Source: PWPR01 sp046542315 (GTDB lineage Bacteria > Bacillota > UBA994 > PWPR01). From it: a stretch of DNA of 21,584 nt. The notes under the pieces were generated by a model. That model was not told the origin of the DNA and ran no database searches. It saw only the letters and a program-made list of their open reading frames with translations. Shown here in pieces: positions 7,464-13,908 of the stretch. The position numbers and the translations under genes are program-made. Each line of letters opens with the position of its first letter. Positions within the stretch are counted from its first letter, which is position 1. The stretch covers positions 1 to 21,584 of the forward strand of contig JBKHBO010000029.1 of NCBI GenBank assembly GCA_046542315.1, written 5' to 3'.

Positions 7464-8633
7464 TTATTCACAAATAAGATCTTTTAATTCTCTTGGATAG
7501 TATGTAATTAGCTCAAAACCATCCTCTGTTATAACTCCAGTGTCAGAGTGTCTAAAGCCGCCTAATCCTGGAACATAAATTCCTGGTTCTACACATACAA
7601 CCATTCCTGGTTTCATAATTGAATCATCACCAATATCAAAAAAAGGTGCTTCATGATAATTCAATCCAATGTTGTGGCCTTGATGATGTTGCCAGTAATC
7701 CCACAAATCATGTTTGTCAAAGAAAGCTCTTACAACTTCATCAACAACTTTGTATGGTTCACCCGGTTTTATATGGTCAAAGGCTATTTGTTGAGCTTCA
7801 TACATTAAATTAAAGAAATATTTTTGCTTTTGAGTAGGCTGGCTGACAAACATAGTCCTCTCTAACTCACTATGATATCCGCCTATGTCACACCCTGCCC
7901 CAGTTACTAATACATCTCCAGTTTTCATTGTCGCATTTATAGTAACCGAGTGAGGTAAAGCAGAATGAGGTCCGATTTGTCCTCTAAAGCCAGCACTTGC
8001 TCCACGCCCAGCATAATCACTACCGTAGTGATTCATCAACTCTTCTGTTGCTTCCATTGACGCTCTCATAGACACATAAATCTCGTTAGCACCATTTTTT
8101 GAATATTTTTGCAGTAATTCATGTGCTAAATTACCCCATTTAGAGCTAATCTTAATCAATTCTATTTCTTTTGCTGATTTGATTTTTTGCATATCAACGA
8201 TAAACTTACTTATATTTTCTACTTCTAGTTTTGGCATAAGCTCCACTAATGAAGGGCCTTTATATCCATTAACTGAAGGATATCCCGAACTATCCACTGC
8301 AATTTTTGATTGATTTAAGTTCATCTCTACAATTAAGTCTTTAAGTAGGTTCATCGGATGAATTTCTCCAGGATATTCAGGATATGAAACAGCTCTATCC
8401 ACAGCTGTTCCAATTACACAATGCTCTCTTTCCAGTTCTGGCACAAACATAACTGCTTCATCTTTAGTTAAAACCAATGCCATAGGTCTCTCAGTACTTG
8501 AAAATTTAAATCCAGTTAAATAAAAAATTGTTCTATTTCCAAAAAAACATGCACCTTCTAATCCTTTACGATCTAACTCTTCTAGAATTTTCTTTTGTCT
8601 GTTTTGATGTTCTTCTAAACTAATCTTTAACAT
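7464..8633 (-). CDS. Creatinase-like M24 protein lacking canonical metal ligands (paralogue B)
   Basis: A 389-residue protein, first gene of the M24 operon and tandem paralogue of the following gene. It shows the same ligand losses: G245 and E256 in place of the two aspartates and S363 in place of the last glutamate, while H320, H327 and E349 are kept. The N-terminal creatinase domain (about 1-145) and the segment HHQGHNIGL are near-identical in both copies. Because both copies carry the same changes in otherwise well-conserved sequence, this is a family trait and not decay. Differences between copies fall mainly in the N-terminal domain and around residues 195-215, which line the substrate entrance in this fold, so the two may form a hetero-oligomer or act on related substrates. 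AGGAGGT lies 7 nt before the ATG. A palindrome at 8653-8670 sits in the leader. Confidence 0.8.
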   Translation of the reverse strand: MLKISLEEHQNRQKKILEELDRKGLEGACFFGNRTIFYLTGFKFSSTERPMALVLTKDEAVMFVPELEREHCVIGTAVDRAVSYPEYPGEIHPMNLLKDLIVEMNLNQSKIAVDSSGYPSVNGYKGPSLVELMPKLEVENISKFIVDMQKIKSAKEIELIKISSKWGNLAHELLQKYSKNGANEIYVSMRASMEATEELMNHYGSDYAGRGASAGFRGQIGPHSALPHSVTINATMKTGDVLVTGAGCDIGGYHSELERTMFVSQPTQKQKYFFNLMYEAQQIAFDHIKPGEPYKVVDEVVRAFFDKHDLWDYWQHHQGHNIGLNYHEAPFFDIGDDSIMKPGMVVCVEPGIYVPGLGGFRHSDTGVITEDGFELITYYPRELKDLICE

Positions 8634-8652
8634 TCAGTTACCTCCTTATTTT

Positions 8653-8670
8653 TAATTAGTTGCCTAATTA
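8653..8670. promoter_or_regulatory. Palindrome in M24 operon leader, candidate operator
   Basis: TAATTAG and CTAATTA form a perfect 7-bp inverted repeat around the 4-nt centre TTGC, just upstream of the AGGAGGT of the first M24 gene and just downstream of a minus-strand TAGAAT (8680-8675) that could be a -10 box. No good -35 box is visible. It could be a repressor site or a weak hairpin; A/T-rich arms make chance occurrence possible. Confidence 0.3.
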
Positions 8671-8740
8671 CTATATTCTAATTAAACTCTTAAATTCCTG
8701 CTTAATTAATATCGAAATCACTATATAGATATATTGTAGA

Positions 8741-8763
8741 TAAAAAGGCCCAAAAAGGGCCTT
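8741..8763 (-). terminator. Intrinsic terminator of the amidohydrolase gene
   Basis: On the minus strand AAGGCCC pairs with GGGCCTT (8763-8757 with 8751-8745) around a 5-nt loop and is followed by a T-run. It lies 8 nt after the amidohydrolase stop and separates that gene from the M24 operon, which therefore needs its own promoter. Confidence 0.8.
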
Positions 8764-8771
8764 GGTTAATC

Positions 8772-9941
8772 TTATTCTTTTTCAAATGCTAATTCGCCTG
8801 CTATATATACCTTTTTAACATTAGTAAAGTTGCTTAAAGGATAATTATCATGAATTACTAAATCTGCATCTTTTCCTACTTCAATACTACCAACTTTATC
8901 ATCCATACCAATAAGTTTAGCTGGATTGATTGTTATTGCCTCAAAAGCACTTTGTTCTTTTAAACCATATCTCATAGCTAATCCTGCATTCATAGCTAAG
9001 TATTTTGTATGAGAAGTTGGACTAACTGCATCCATAGTAATAATCACTTTAGCTCCTGCTTCATCTAACACAGCTGGAGTGGTCATTCTAACGTCCCAAA
9101 TTTCTTGTTTATATGGCCCGATTATTAATGGACCTATAACACAAAAACAGCCTTTATCTGCTAAAATATCTGCTACATGATATCCCTCTGTACAGTGTTC
9201 TATTGAATAATTCATGTCAAATTCTTCAGCAATTCTTATTGCTGTAATAATATCATCTGCCCTATGAGCATGAATTCTTGCCATATACTCATGTGTTAAT
9301 ACCTTTGCAAGTTCTTCAAGTCCTAAATCCCTGTCAAAAGGTTCTCCTTTTTCTTTTGCTTCTTTTTCTTTTCTTAAATAATCTTGAGCATTTATTAACG
9401 CTTGTCTCATTACAGCGGCATTACCCATTCTAGTCGATGGCATTTTTTTTCTTGATCCATATGCATTTTTAGGATTTTCTCCTAAAGCAAACTTCATTGC
9501 CTCTTTACCAGGAACGACTAAATCATATACAGTATTTCCTTTAGTTTTAATAACTAAACCTGTTCCACCTACAATGTTACCACTTCCTGGCATTGTATAA
9601 GCTGTTGTAACGCCTGCTTCTAGAGAGGCCTTTATTGCAGCATCTTGAGGATTTAGTGAATCTACTCCTCTAACATATGGACTTACTGGATTTGTCATTT
9701 CATTCCCATCAGCTGTAGCTGGGACTTTAACTTCGCCAAAAAGTCCTAAATGAGTGTGTGCATCAATAAATCCAGGAGTTAACTCTTTACCAGAAGCATC
9801 TATAATGTTATAGCTTGCAGGTATTTCTAAAGAAGAATCACCTACAGCTTCTATCAATCCATCTTTTACTAGTACAGTCCCATTTTCAATAATTCCATTT
9901 GTAATTGTATATACTTTTGCTCCCTTAATTGCTAACAACAT
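8772..9941 (-). CDS. Amidohydrolase, imidazolonepropionase-like (COG1228 type)
   Basis: A 389-residue metal-dependent amidohydrolase. It has the small beta domain at the N-terminus (1-55), the metal motif H62-T-H64 (GFIDAHTHLG), the 'K150 FALGENPK' segment typical of the imidazolonepropionase-like subgroup, H224/H226 (RIHAHR), H249 (IEHCTEGY) and D304 (ITMDAVSP), then 'AFEAITINPAKLIGM ... VGSIEVGKDADLVI', the usual C-terminal return to the beta domain. All barrel ligands are present, so it should be active on a cyclic or linear amide/C-N bond. The GENPK subgroup includes enzymes acting on hydantoin-like rings and on acyl-proline or other dipeptides; which applies here is not visible. AAGGG lies about 7 nt before the ATG. 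It precedes the M24 operon on the same strand but has its own terminator, suggesting a linked pathway with separate control. Confidence 0.85.
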   Translation of the reverse strand: MLLAIKGAKVYTITNGIIENGTVLVKDGLIEAVGDSSLEIPASYNIIDASGKELTPGFIDAHTHLGLFGEVKVPATADGNEMTNPVSPYVRGVDSLNPQDAAIKASLEAGVTTAYTMPGSGNIVGGTGLVIKTKGNTVYDLVVPGKEAMKFALGENPKNAYGSRKKMPSTRMGNAAVMRQALINAQDYLRKEKEAKEKGEPFDRDLGLEELAKVLTHEYMARIHAHRADDIITAIRIAEEFDMNYSIEHCTEGYHVADILADKGCFCVIGPLIIGPYKQEIWDVRMTTPAVLDEAGAKVIITMDAVSPTSHTKYLAMNAGLAMRYGLKEQSAFEAITINPAKLIGMDDKVGSIEVGKDADLVIHDNYPLSNFTNVKKVYIAGELAFEKE

Positions 9942-10348
9942 ATCATCCCTTCCATATAAATTTCATAACTCTTTTATATTCAACTAAAAACTTAAATTAC
10001 CTTTATTTTTTTACAAAAAATATCATCAGATGTATTTCAAGATAGTAATCATGTGAGCAATTAATAGAATTGAATTTCTTACATACTTTAATGAAAATTA
10101 TATTCTAAATCTTTAACTTTAACCTTTTATAGTTTTAACTACTAGAGAATTTTTCTAGCTATTCTCTTTTTAAAAATATGATTAAATATTATATGTTTTC
10201 AATGTATTATCAAGTACAATTTTACAATTTTTCAACATTTTTTTAATATCAACATTATATCTTAGCCTTAGTAATGTTGTATAATATAAATACTTATATA
10301 ATAGTCCTTTTTTATCTTCCATAGATAAAAAATTAAGGAGATAGGAAA
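9942..10348. other. 407-nt divergent intergenic region
   Basis: Very A/T-rich gap between the minus-strand amidohydrolase and the plus-strand msrAB. No coding sequence is evident. On the plus strand a hairpin AGAGAAT/ATTCTCT (10144-10150 with 10161-10167) is followed by a T-run, and the overlapping repeat CTAGA/TCTAG (10142-10146 with 10154-10158) would compete with it. TATAAT boxes occur at 10280-10285 and 10297-10302 ahead of msrAB, without a convincing -35 box. A minus-strand TATAAA near 9975 may serve the amidohydrolase. Confidence 0.4.
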
Positions 10349-11422
10349 ATGAATAACAAAATCACAATAATTTTTATAATAATTTTTATAATTATAGCGG
10401 CTCTTCTATCTAGAAATACTCAACCAGATCCTTCAAATAATTCTTCTGCTTTCATAGAAGCTGACTATTCTAACAGTGAATATGAAATAATATACTTTGC
10501 AGGGGGTTGTTTTTGGGGAGTTCAAACATATTTTGATAGAATTCTTGGTGTGATTTATACAGATGTAGGATATATAAATGGCAAGAATAATGATACATCC
10601 TACTTCTTCTTAAAAGACACTGAACACGCTGAAGCAGTCCAAGTTGTATATGATCCAAAAAAAGTAGAGTTAGAGGATTTAGTTAAGTACTTTTATGATG
10701 TTATCGATCCGACTGAACTAAATAAGCAAGGTGCTGATGAAGGAATTCAATATAGGTCTGGAATTTATTATACAAATACTGATGATCTTGAAATTATTGA
10801 AAGTGTTACTGAACAAGAACAAACAAAGTATAGTGAAAAAATAGTGACTGAAATTGAAGCTTTAAAAAACTATGTGGTTGCAGAAGTCGAACACCAGCAT
10901 TATCTTATCAAGAACCCTTCTGGCTATTGCCATATAAATTTGAATATCATACCAAATGAAAAACCAGAGATTAGACCCGCTGATTATATAGGTTTTAGAT
11001 CAGAAAACCTAAGAAATACTTTATCAGCTATTGAGTATCTAGTTACTCAGCAAAATGGGACTGAATATGCTTTTGATAATGACTATTGGGATAATGAAAA
11101 TAAAGGAATTTATGTAGATGTAGTCTCAGGAGAACCACTTTTTTTATCTATTGATAAATATGCTTCTGGTTCTGGTTGGCCAAGTTTTACTAAACCTATT
11201 AGTAGCGAAGTGCTAACTTATCATTATGATAATGAACTAGAATATCAAAGAATTGAAGTTAGAAGCAGAGTAGCAGACTCTCATCTAGGGCATGTTTTTA
11301 GTGATGGTAAGTCTTCTGAAAGTAGTCTTAGATATTGTATTAATAGTGCAGCGTTAAACTTCATTCCATTTGAGCAAATGGATAAGGACAGTTATGAAAA
11401 ATTTAAGGTATATTTTGAGTAG
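10349..11422 (+). CDS. msrAB: Membrane-anchored peptide methionine sulfoxide reductase MsrA-MsrB fusion
   Basis: A 357-residue bifunctional repair enzyme. Residues 5-20 are a hydrophobic signal anchor with no lipobox cysteine, then a Ser/Asn/Pro linker, so the catalytic part should lie outside the membrane. The MsrA domain (about 45-200) has the catalytic GCFWG (C54), E94 (TEHAEAV), H182-Q-H184-Y and the C194 of GYCHINL as resolving cysteine. The MsrB domain (about 212-345) has SGSGWPSF, RSRVADSHLGHVF and catalytic C330 in RYCINSAAL. The CxxC zinc pairs found in many MsrB proteins are absent (VSGEPLF in their place), and C330 is the only Cys of that half. Together the domains reduce S- and R-methionine sulfoxide. 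AAGGAG lies 9 nt before the ATG. The gene converges on the heliorhodopsin gene, with a shared hairpin between. Confidence 0.95.
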   Translation: MNNKITIIFIIIFIIIAALLSRNTQPDPSNNSSAFIEADYSNSEYEIIYFAGGCFWGVQTYFDRILGVIYTDVGYINGKNNDTSYFFLKDTEHAEAVQVVYDPKKVELEDLVKYFYDVIDPTELNKQGADEGIQYRSGIYYTNTDDLEIIESVTEQEQTKYSEKIVTEIEALKNYVVAEVEHQHYLIKNPSGYCHINLNIIPNEKPEIRPADYIGFRSENLRNTLSAIEYLVTQQNGTEYAFDNDYWDNENKGIYVDVVSGEPLFLSIDKYASGSGWPSFTKPISSEVLTYHYDNELEYQRIEVRSRVADSHLGHVFSDGKSSESSLRYCINSAALNFIPFEQMDKDSYEKFKVYFE

Positions 11423-11441
11423 CAACTTCAATAAAGATAAA

Positions 11442-11480
11442 ATGGCGTTTAATTGGAAACATAGTCTAATTAAACGCCAT
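11442..11480. terminator. Hairpin between msrAB and heliorhodopsin genes
   Basis: A perfect 13-bp inverted repeat (11442-11454 with 11468-11480, arms ATGGCGTTTAATT and complement) with a 13-nt loop lies 20 nt past the msrAB stop and 22 nt past the heliorhodopsin stop. It has no long T-run on either side, so it is an imperfect intrinsic terminator, probably acting on both converging transcripts or stabilising their 3' ends. Confidence 0.65.
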
Positions 11481-11501
11481 GTATTATCACAAAATAAGTT
11501 T

Positions 11502-12281
11502 TTAAGGTTGCATAGCTCCAAAAAGAACTAACCAAGCTAAGATAGACTTTGCAACGAGACTTAAGACAATATATACCCTTTCTCCATAGAGATAATCTTT
11601 CCACTTTCCAATTCTCTTATATTGTAAGATCATGTTCATTGGAAAAGTATTAAATGCAACAAAGTATGTTCCTACTATAGCCCAAACAAACCAAGGAACC
11701 ATATCAAAATTTCCTGTGCCAAACATATACATAAAAATGACTATCCAAGGTGCTATTCCTGCTATACTACCCCAAATAAACGGTCCCCACTTTACTTCAC
11801 TTTTCTTAGCCCCAGCATTCAACATCTCCATATCTAAGCCAAACAAGTTCATTGCTGCATTGACTAAAAATATTAGAGTTAAAGTTGCTAAATCATGCAC
11901 ACCAAACAAAGTTGAAATTAAAACTATCATAATAGATGAACTAATAGCATACTCAAACCATCTAAACTTATTAATTCCTTTTTTAAGCCCTTTGAAATAT
12001 GAGTCGCTTTTTGTATATATTATAAAATGAGCAATTGCTGAAACAAGCAAAAATGCTGCTACTAAAATGCCAAAGGGTAATTGAAATAACTCTCTACTTG
12101 CATTCTCCAAAGATCTTGTTACGGGATTAAACTCTAAAAAGAATAATTGAATTGTTGGTTGAAATTCGGAAATTGTCTGAATTACACTTGTTGCCAAAAA
12201 TAGCATTATTATTCCCTGTATTAAATGTAGAAATCCCATTACTAAATTAAATTTCTTCAGTTTTATTAGTTTACTTTCCAC
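11502..12281 (-). CDS. heR: Heliorhodopsin (HeR), type-3 rhodopsin
   Basis: A seven-helix membrane protein of 259 residues that closely follows heliorhodopsin 48C12, notably 'RWFEYAISSSIMIVLI', 'FLVNAAMNLFG' and 'GERVYIVLSLVAKSILAW'. Counting from the GTG start, K245 in helix 7 is the retinal Schiff-base lysine, E110 in helix 3 the counterion (E107 in 48C12), and H19, H85 and S241 match H23, H80 and S237 of the binding pocket. Heliorhodopsins bind retinal, have the N-terminus in the cytoplasm (inverted compared with type-1 rhodopsins), show a slow photocycle and do not pump ions as a rule; they are thought to be light sensors or switches. The longest frame starts at ATG 12290, but AAGGA abuts it; the GTG at 12281 has 9-nt spacing and is preferred. 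It has its own promoter and converges with msrAB. No transducer, opsin-linked kinase or retinal-synthesis gene is nearby. The family call is very secure. Confidence 0.95.
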   Translation of the reverse strand: MESKLIKLKKFNLVMGFLHLIQGIIMLFLATSVIQTISEFQPTIQLFFLEFNPVTRSLENASRELFQLPFGILVAAFLLVSAIAHFIIYTKSDSYFKGLKKGINKFRWFEYAISSSIMIVLISTLFGVHDLATLTLIFLVNAAMNLFGLDMEMLNAGAKKSEVKWGPFIWGSIAGIAPWIVIFMYMFGTGNFDMVPWFVWAIVGTYFVAFNTFPMNMILQYKRIGKWKDYLYGERVYIVLSLVAKSILAWLVLFGAMQP

Positions 12282-12344
12282 TTTTATCATTCCTTTTTAA
12301 ATTATCTATATTGATACTTATACTAAGCTTAATTTTGTGATGTT

Positions 12345-12353
12345 ATTATACCA
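12345..12353 (-). promoter_or_regulatory. Extended -10 promoter for the heliorhodopsin gene
   Basis: On the minus strand TGGTATAAT (12353-12345) is a perfect TATAAT with the TGn extension, located about 60 nt upstream of the heliorhodopsin start. No good -35 box is seen, which is common for extended -10 promoters and fits dependence on an activator. Confidence 0.55.
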
Positions 12354-12380
12354 TAATTATTCTTGTTTTACTTATATTCA

Positions 12381-12405
12381 CATAAAATTTAATATAAATT
12401 TTATG
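12381..12405. promoter_or_regulatory. Inverted repeat upstream of the heliorhodopsin promoter
   Basis: CATAAAATTT (12381-12390) and its exact complement (12396-12405) flank a 5-nt centre. The repeat is centred about 45 nt upstream of the -10 box, a normal distance for an activator or repressor site. Arms are nearly pure A/T, so chance is possible, but a 10-bp perfect match at this place is notable. Confidence 0.4.
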
Positions 12406-12536
12406 TTAGCTTAATGTGAAATTAACACATTTTTGCAGCTCTGCTTTTTTTAGTTAATATAATTATTTAATGCTTACTCTTTATATATTAGATCCTCATT
12501 CTACTTTTCAAAAGATGTTGAAGTATTTAAAATGAT

Positions 12537-12622
12537 AGTAGCAGGTATAAATTTGATTAATTTATACCTGCTACTAATAAAAATATATTCAAGCTAATAT
12601 TAGCCTTTAATATTATTAGCTT
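12537..12622 (-). terminator. Two hairpins after the permease operon
   Basis: Two hairpins lie between the half-permease stop (12652) and the heliorhodopsin promoter. The first met by the minus-strand transcript is a 9-bp stem (12591-12599 with 12614-12622) with an A/T-rich tail. The second is an 18-bp perfect stem (12536-12553 with 12559-12576, core GTAGCAGGTAT) with a 5-nt loop and only a weak T-run. Together they probably end the permease transcript; the long second stem is stronger than termination alone needs. Confidence 0.5.
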
Positions 12623-12651
12623 TTATTTAAAACATGCTTTCTTAGAAATTA

Positions 12652-13179
12652 CTACTTAGCTATTGGCAATTTATAGTTCATCTTAAGCAATATTTTCTCA
12701 AGAACAATAGCTCCAATAATTACTAACGGTAAAGATACACCAATTCTAATGGCTGTAAACTTTATTCCTAAGATAGTAGCTTCCATAATACTCATTGGTA
12801 TCATTACTAAAGAAGCTGAAGTAACATAAGTCATAATCATTGAATATCTTGCACCTTTGTGATAAAGACTATTTGCTAATGGGAAAGCAACAAATGTTCC
12901 ACCTACTGTAGTTGCTGCTAAAAGTATAGACATTACATATCTAAATGGACCCGACTCTACTCCAAAATGTTTCTCTACAGTTTTTCTTTTAACCCATGCA
13001 TCAAATAAGCCTATTAATATAAACGCTGGTGGAAGTATTAATACCATGTCTTTAGCGAATATATAAAAGTTGTAACCTACATCAATTCCCGGTTGAAATT
13101 TTATAAAATAACTAACTCCAATAAAAGCTAGAAAAACTCCGAAAATAATAAAGTTTTGCATTCTCTTTGACAATTTCAT
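12652..13179 (-). CDS. Half-permease, ArsP/DUF318-like, second subunit
   Basis: A 175-residue membrane protein with about five hydrophobic segments. The stretch 'LPPAFILIGLFDAWVKRKTVEKHFG' (about 49-74) followed by 'TTVGGTFVAFPLANSLYHKGA' matches the permease family PF03773 (DUF318/ArsP_1), in which each half has a conserved Gly/Pro-rich segment with a short 'lxxxGa' loop. Typical ArsP-like permeases are single chains of about 300 or more residues; here the two halves are separate genes. ArsP members export organoarsenicals, but most of the family has no known substrate, so I do not assign one. The ATG follows directly on the TAA of the upstream half (TAAATG), with GGGGAG 8 nt before it, so the two subunits are translationally coupled. 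Confidence 0.7.
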   Translation of the reverse strand: MKLSKRMQNFIIFGVFLAFIGVSYFIKFQPGIDVGYNFYIFAKDMVLILPPAFILIGLFDAWVKRKTVEKHFGVESGPFRYVMSILLAATTVGGTFVAFPLANSLYHKGARYSMIMTYVTSASLVMIPMSIMEATILGIKFTAIRIGVSLPLVIIGAIVLEKILLKMNYKLPIAK

Positions 13180-13659
13180 TTAGAACAACTCCCCATAAAA
13201 GACTCCTGTTGAAATAGCAATAATTATAGAGATAACTACGCTCACTATATTTCTATAGATAGTTCCTTTAACTCCAAAATACTCTTTTTCAACTGGATAA
13301 GTAAGCACACCAACCATCATCAAACTAGTAACAAACCCTGCAACAACCATATATGGAACACCTTTACTAACCAATATCCCAGCTAAAGGATAAGCTATAA
13401 ACCCAGGCATCATTGTTATTGAACCAAGGAATACACTTAAACCAAGTCCAATGAAGGGTTGATTACCTGCCAAATACTTAACAATTAAATCCTCAGTGAA
13501 AAAAAGCACAACAGCAATTAGTATCAATAATTTTAAATAATTAGGAAGAATCTTATTAAATTTTTTCCATCCTATTTTATACCCCTTAATTGTCTTTTCT
13601 TTGCTTATAACAAGCGAAACAACAGACATTACAATAGTTACTATATATAATCCAATCAT
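13180..13659 (-). CDS. Half-permease, ArsP/DUF318-like, first subunit
   Basis: A 159-residue membrane protein with about four to five hydrophobic segments. 'FLGSITMMPGFIAYPLAGILVSKGVPYMVVAGFVTSLMMVG' (about 78-118) is the counterpart of the Gly/Pro-rich segment of the following gene, consistent with one half of a PF03773-type permease. It also has a cytoplasmic basic loop near 19-36 (SKEKTIKGYKIGWKKF). The ATG has AGGAG 8 nt upstream. A candidate promoter (TTGTAA at 13752-13747, 17 nt, TAGGAT at 13729-13724) and a strong palindrome (13769-13788) lie upstream, so the pair is probably controlled by a dedicated regulator. The two subunits presumably assemble into one transporter. Confidence 0.7.
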   Translation of the reverse strand: MIGLYIVTIVMSVVSLVISKEKTIKGYKIGWKKFNKILPNYLKLLILIAVVLFFTEDLIVKYLAGNQPFIGLGLSVFLGSITMMPGFIAYPLAGILVSKGVPYMVVAGFVTSLMMVGVLTYPVEKEYFGVKGTIYRNIVSVVISIIIAISTGVFYGELF

Positions 13660-13768
13660 AAATATTCTCCTTAGATAAATCTTAACAACATTAATTTTTT
13701 ATTAAATTCTTTGTTGTATTGCTATCCTATCATCCTTGAATTTATTTTACAACCCAAACCAATAAAAT

Positions 13769-13788
13769 ATATGAGTATGTACTCATAT
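13769..13788. promoter_or_regulatory. Palindromic operator candidate in permease/DUF2254 divergent region
   Basis: ATATGAGTA and TACTCATAT form a perfect 9-bp inverted repeat around TG, extended by two further pairs beyond one mismatch. It lies 16 nt upstream of the candidate -35 box of the permease pair and about 120 nt upstream of the DUF2254 start. The form, an A/T-rich dyad with a TGAxT...AxTCA core, resembles ArsR/SmtB-type operators, but the cognate regulator is not in the window. Confidence 0.5.
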
Positions 13789-13908
13789 TTTATTATTCTC
13801 TGATATACTCTACAAATCTTCGTAAATGCTGTTAAACTATTCATCTAGTATGTTAAAATTAGATGCAAGTTATTTTATCACTATTATAAATCTAGAAAGG
13901 ATTTTCTT

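Noticed and set aside
5073..8633. M24 operon as decaying duplicates
   Set aside because: The two paralogues share identical ligand replacements, full length, good ribosome binding sites and tight spacing, which points to selected function.
11632..12030. 132-residue plus-strand open frame opposite the heliorhodopsin gene
   Set aside because: It lies wholly antisense to a secure conserved gene and has no ribosome binding site.
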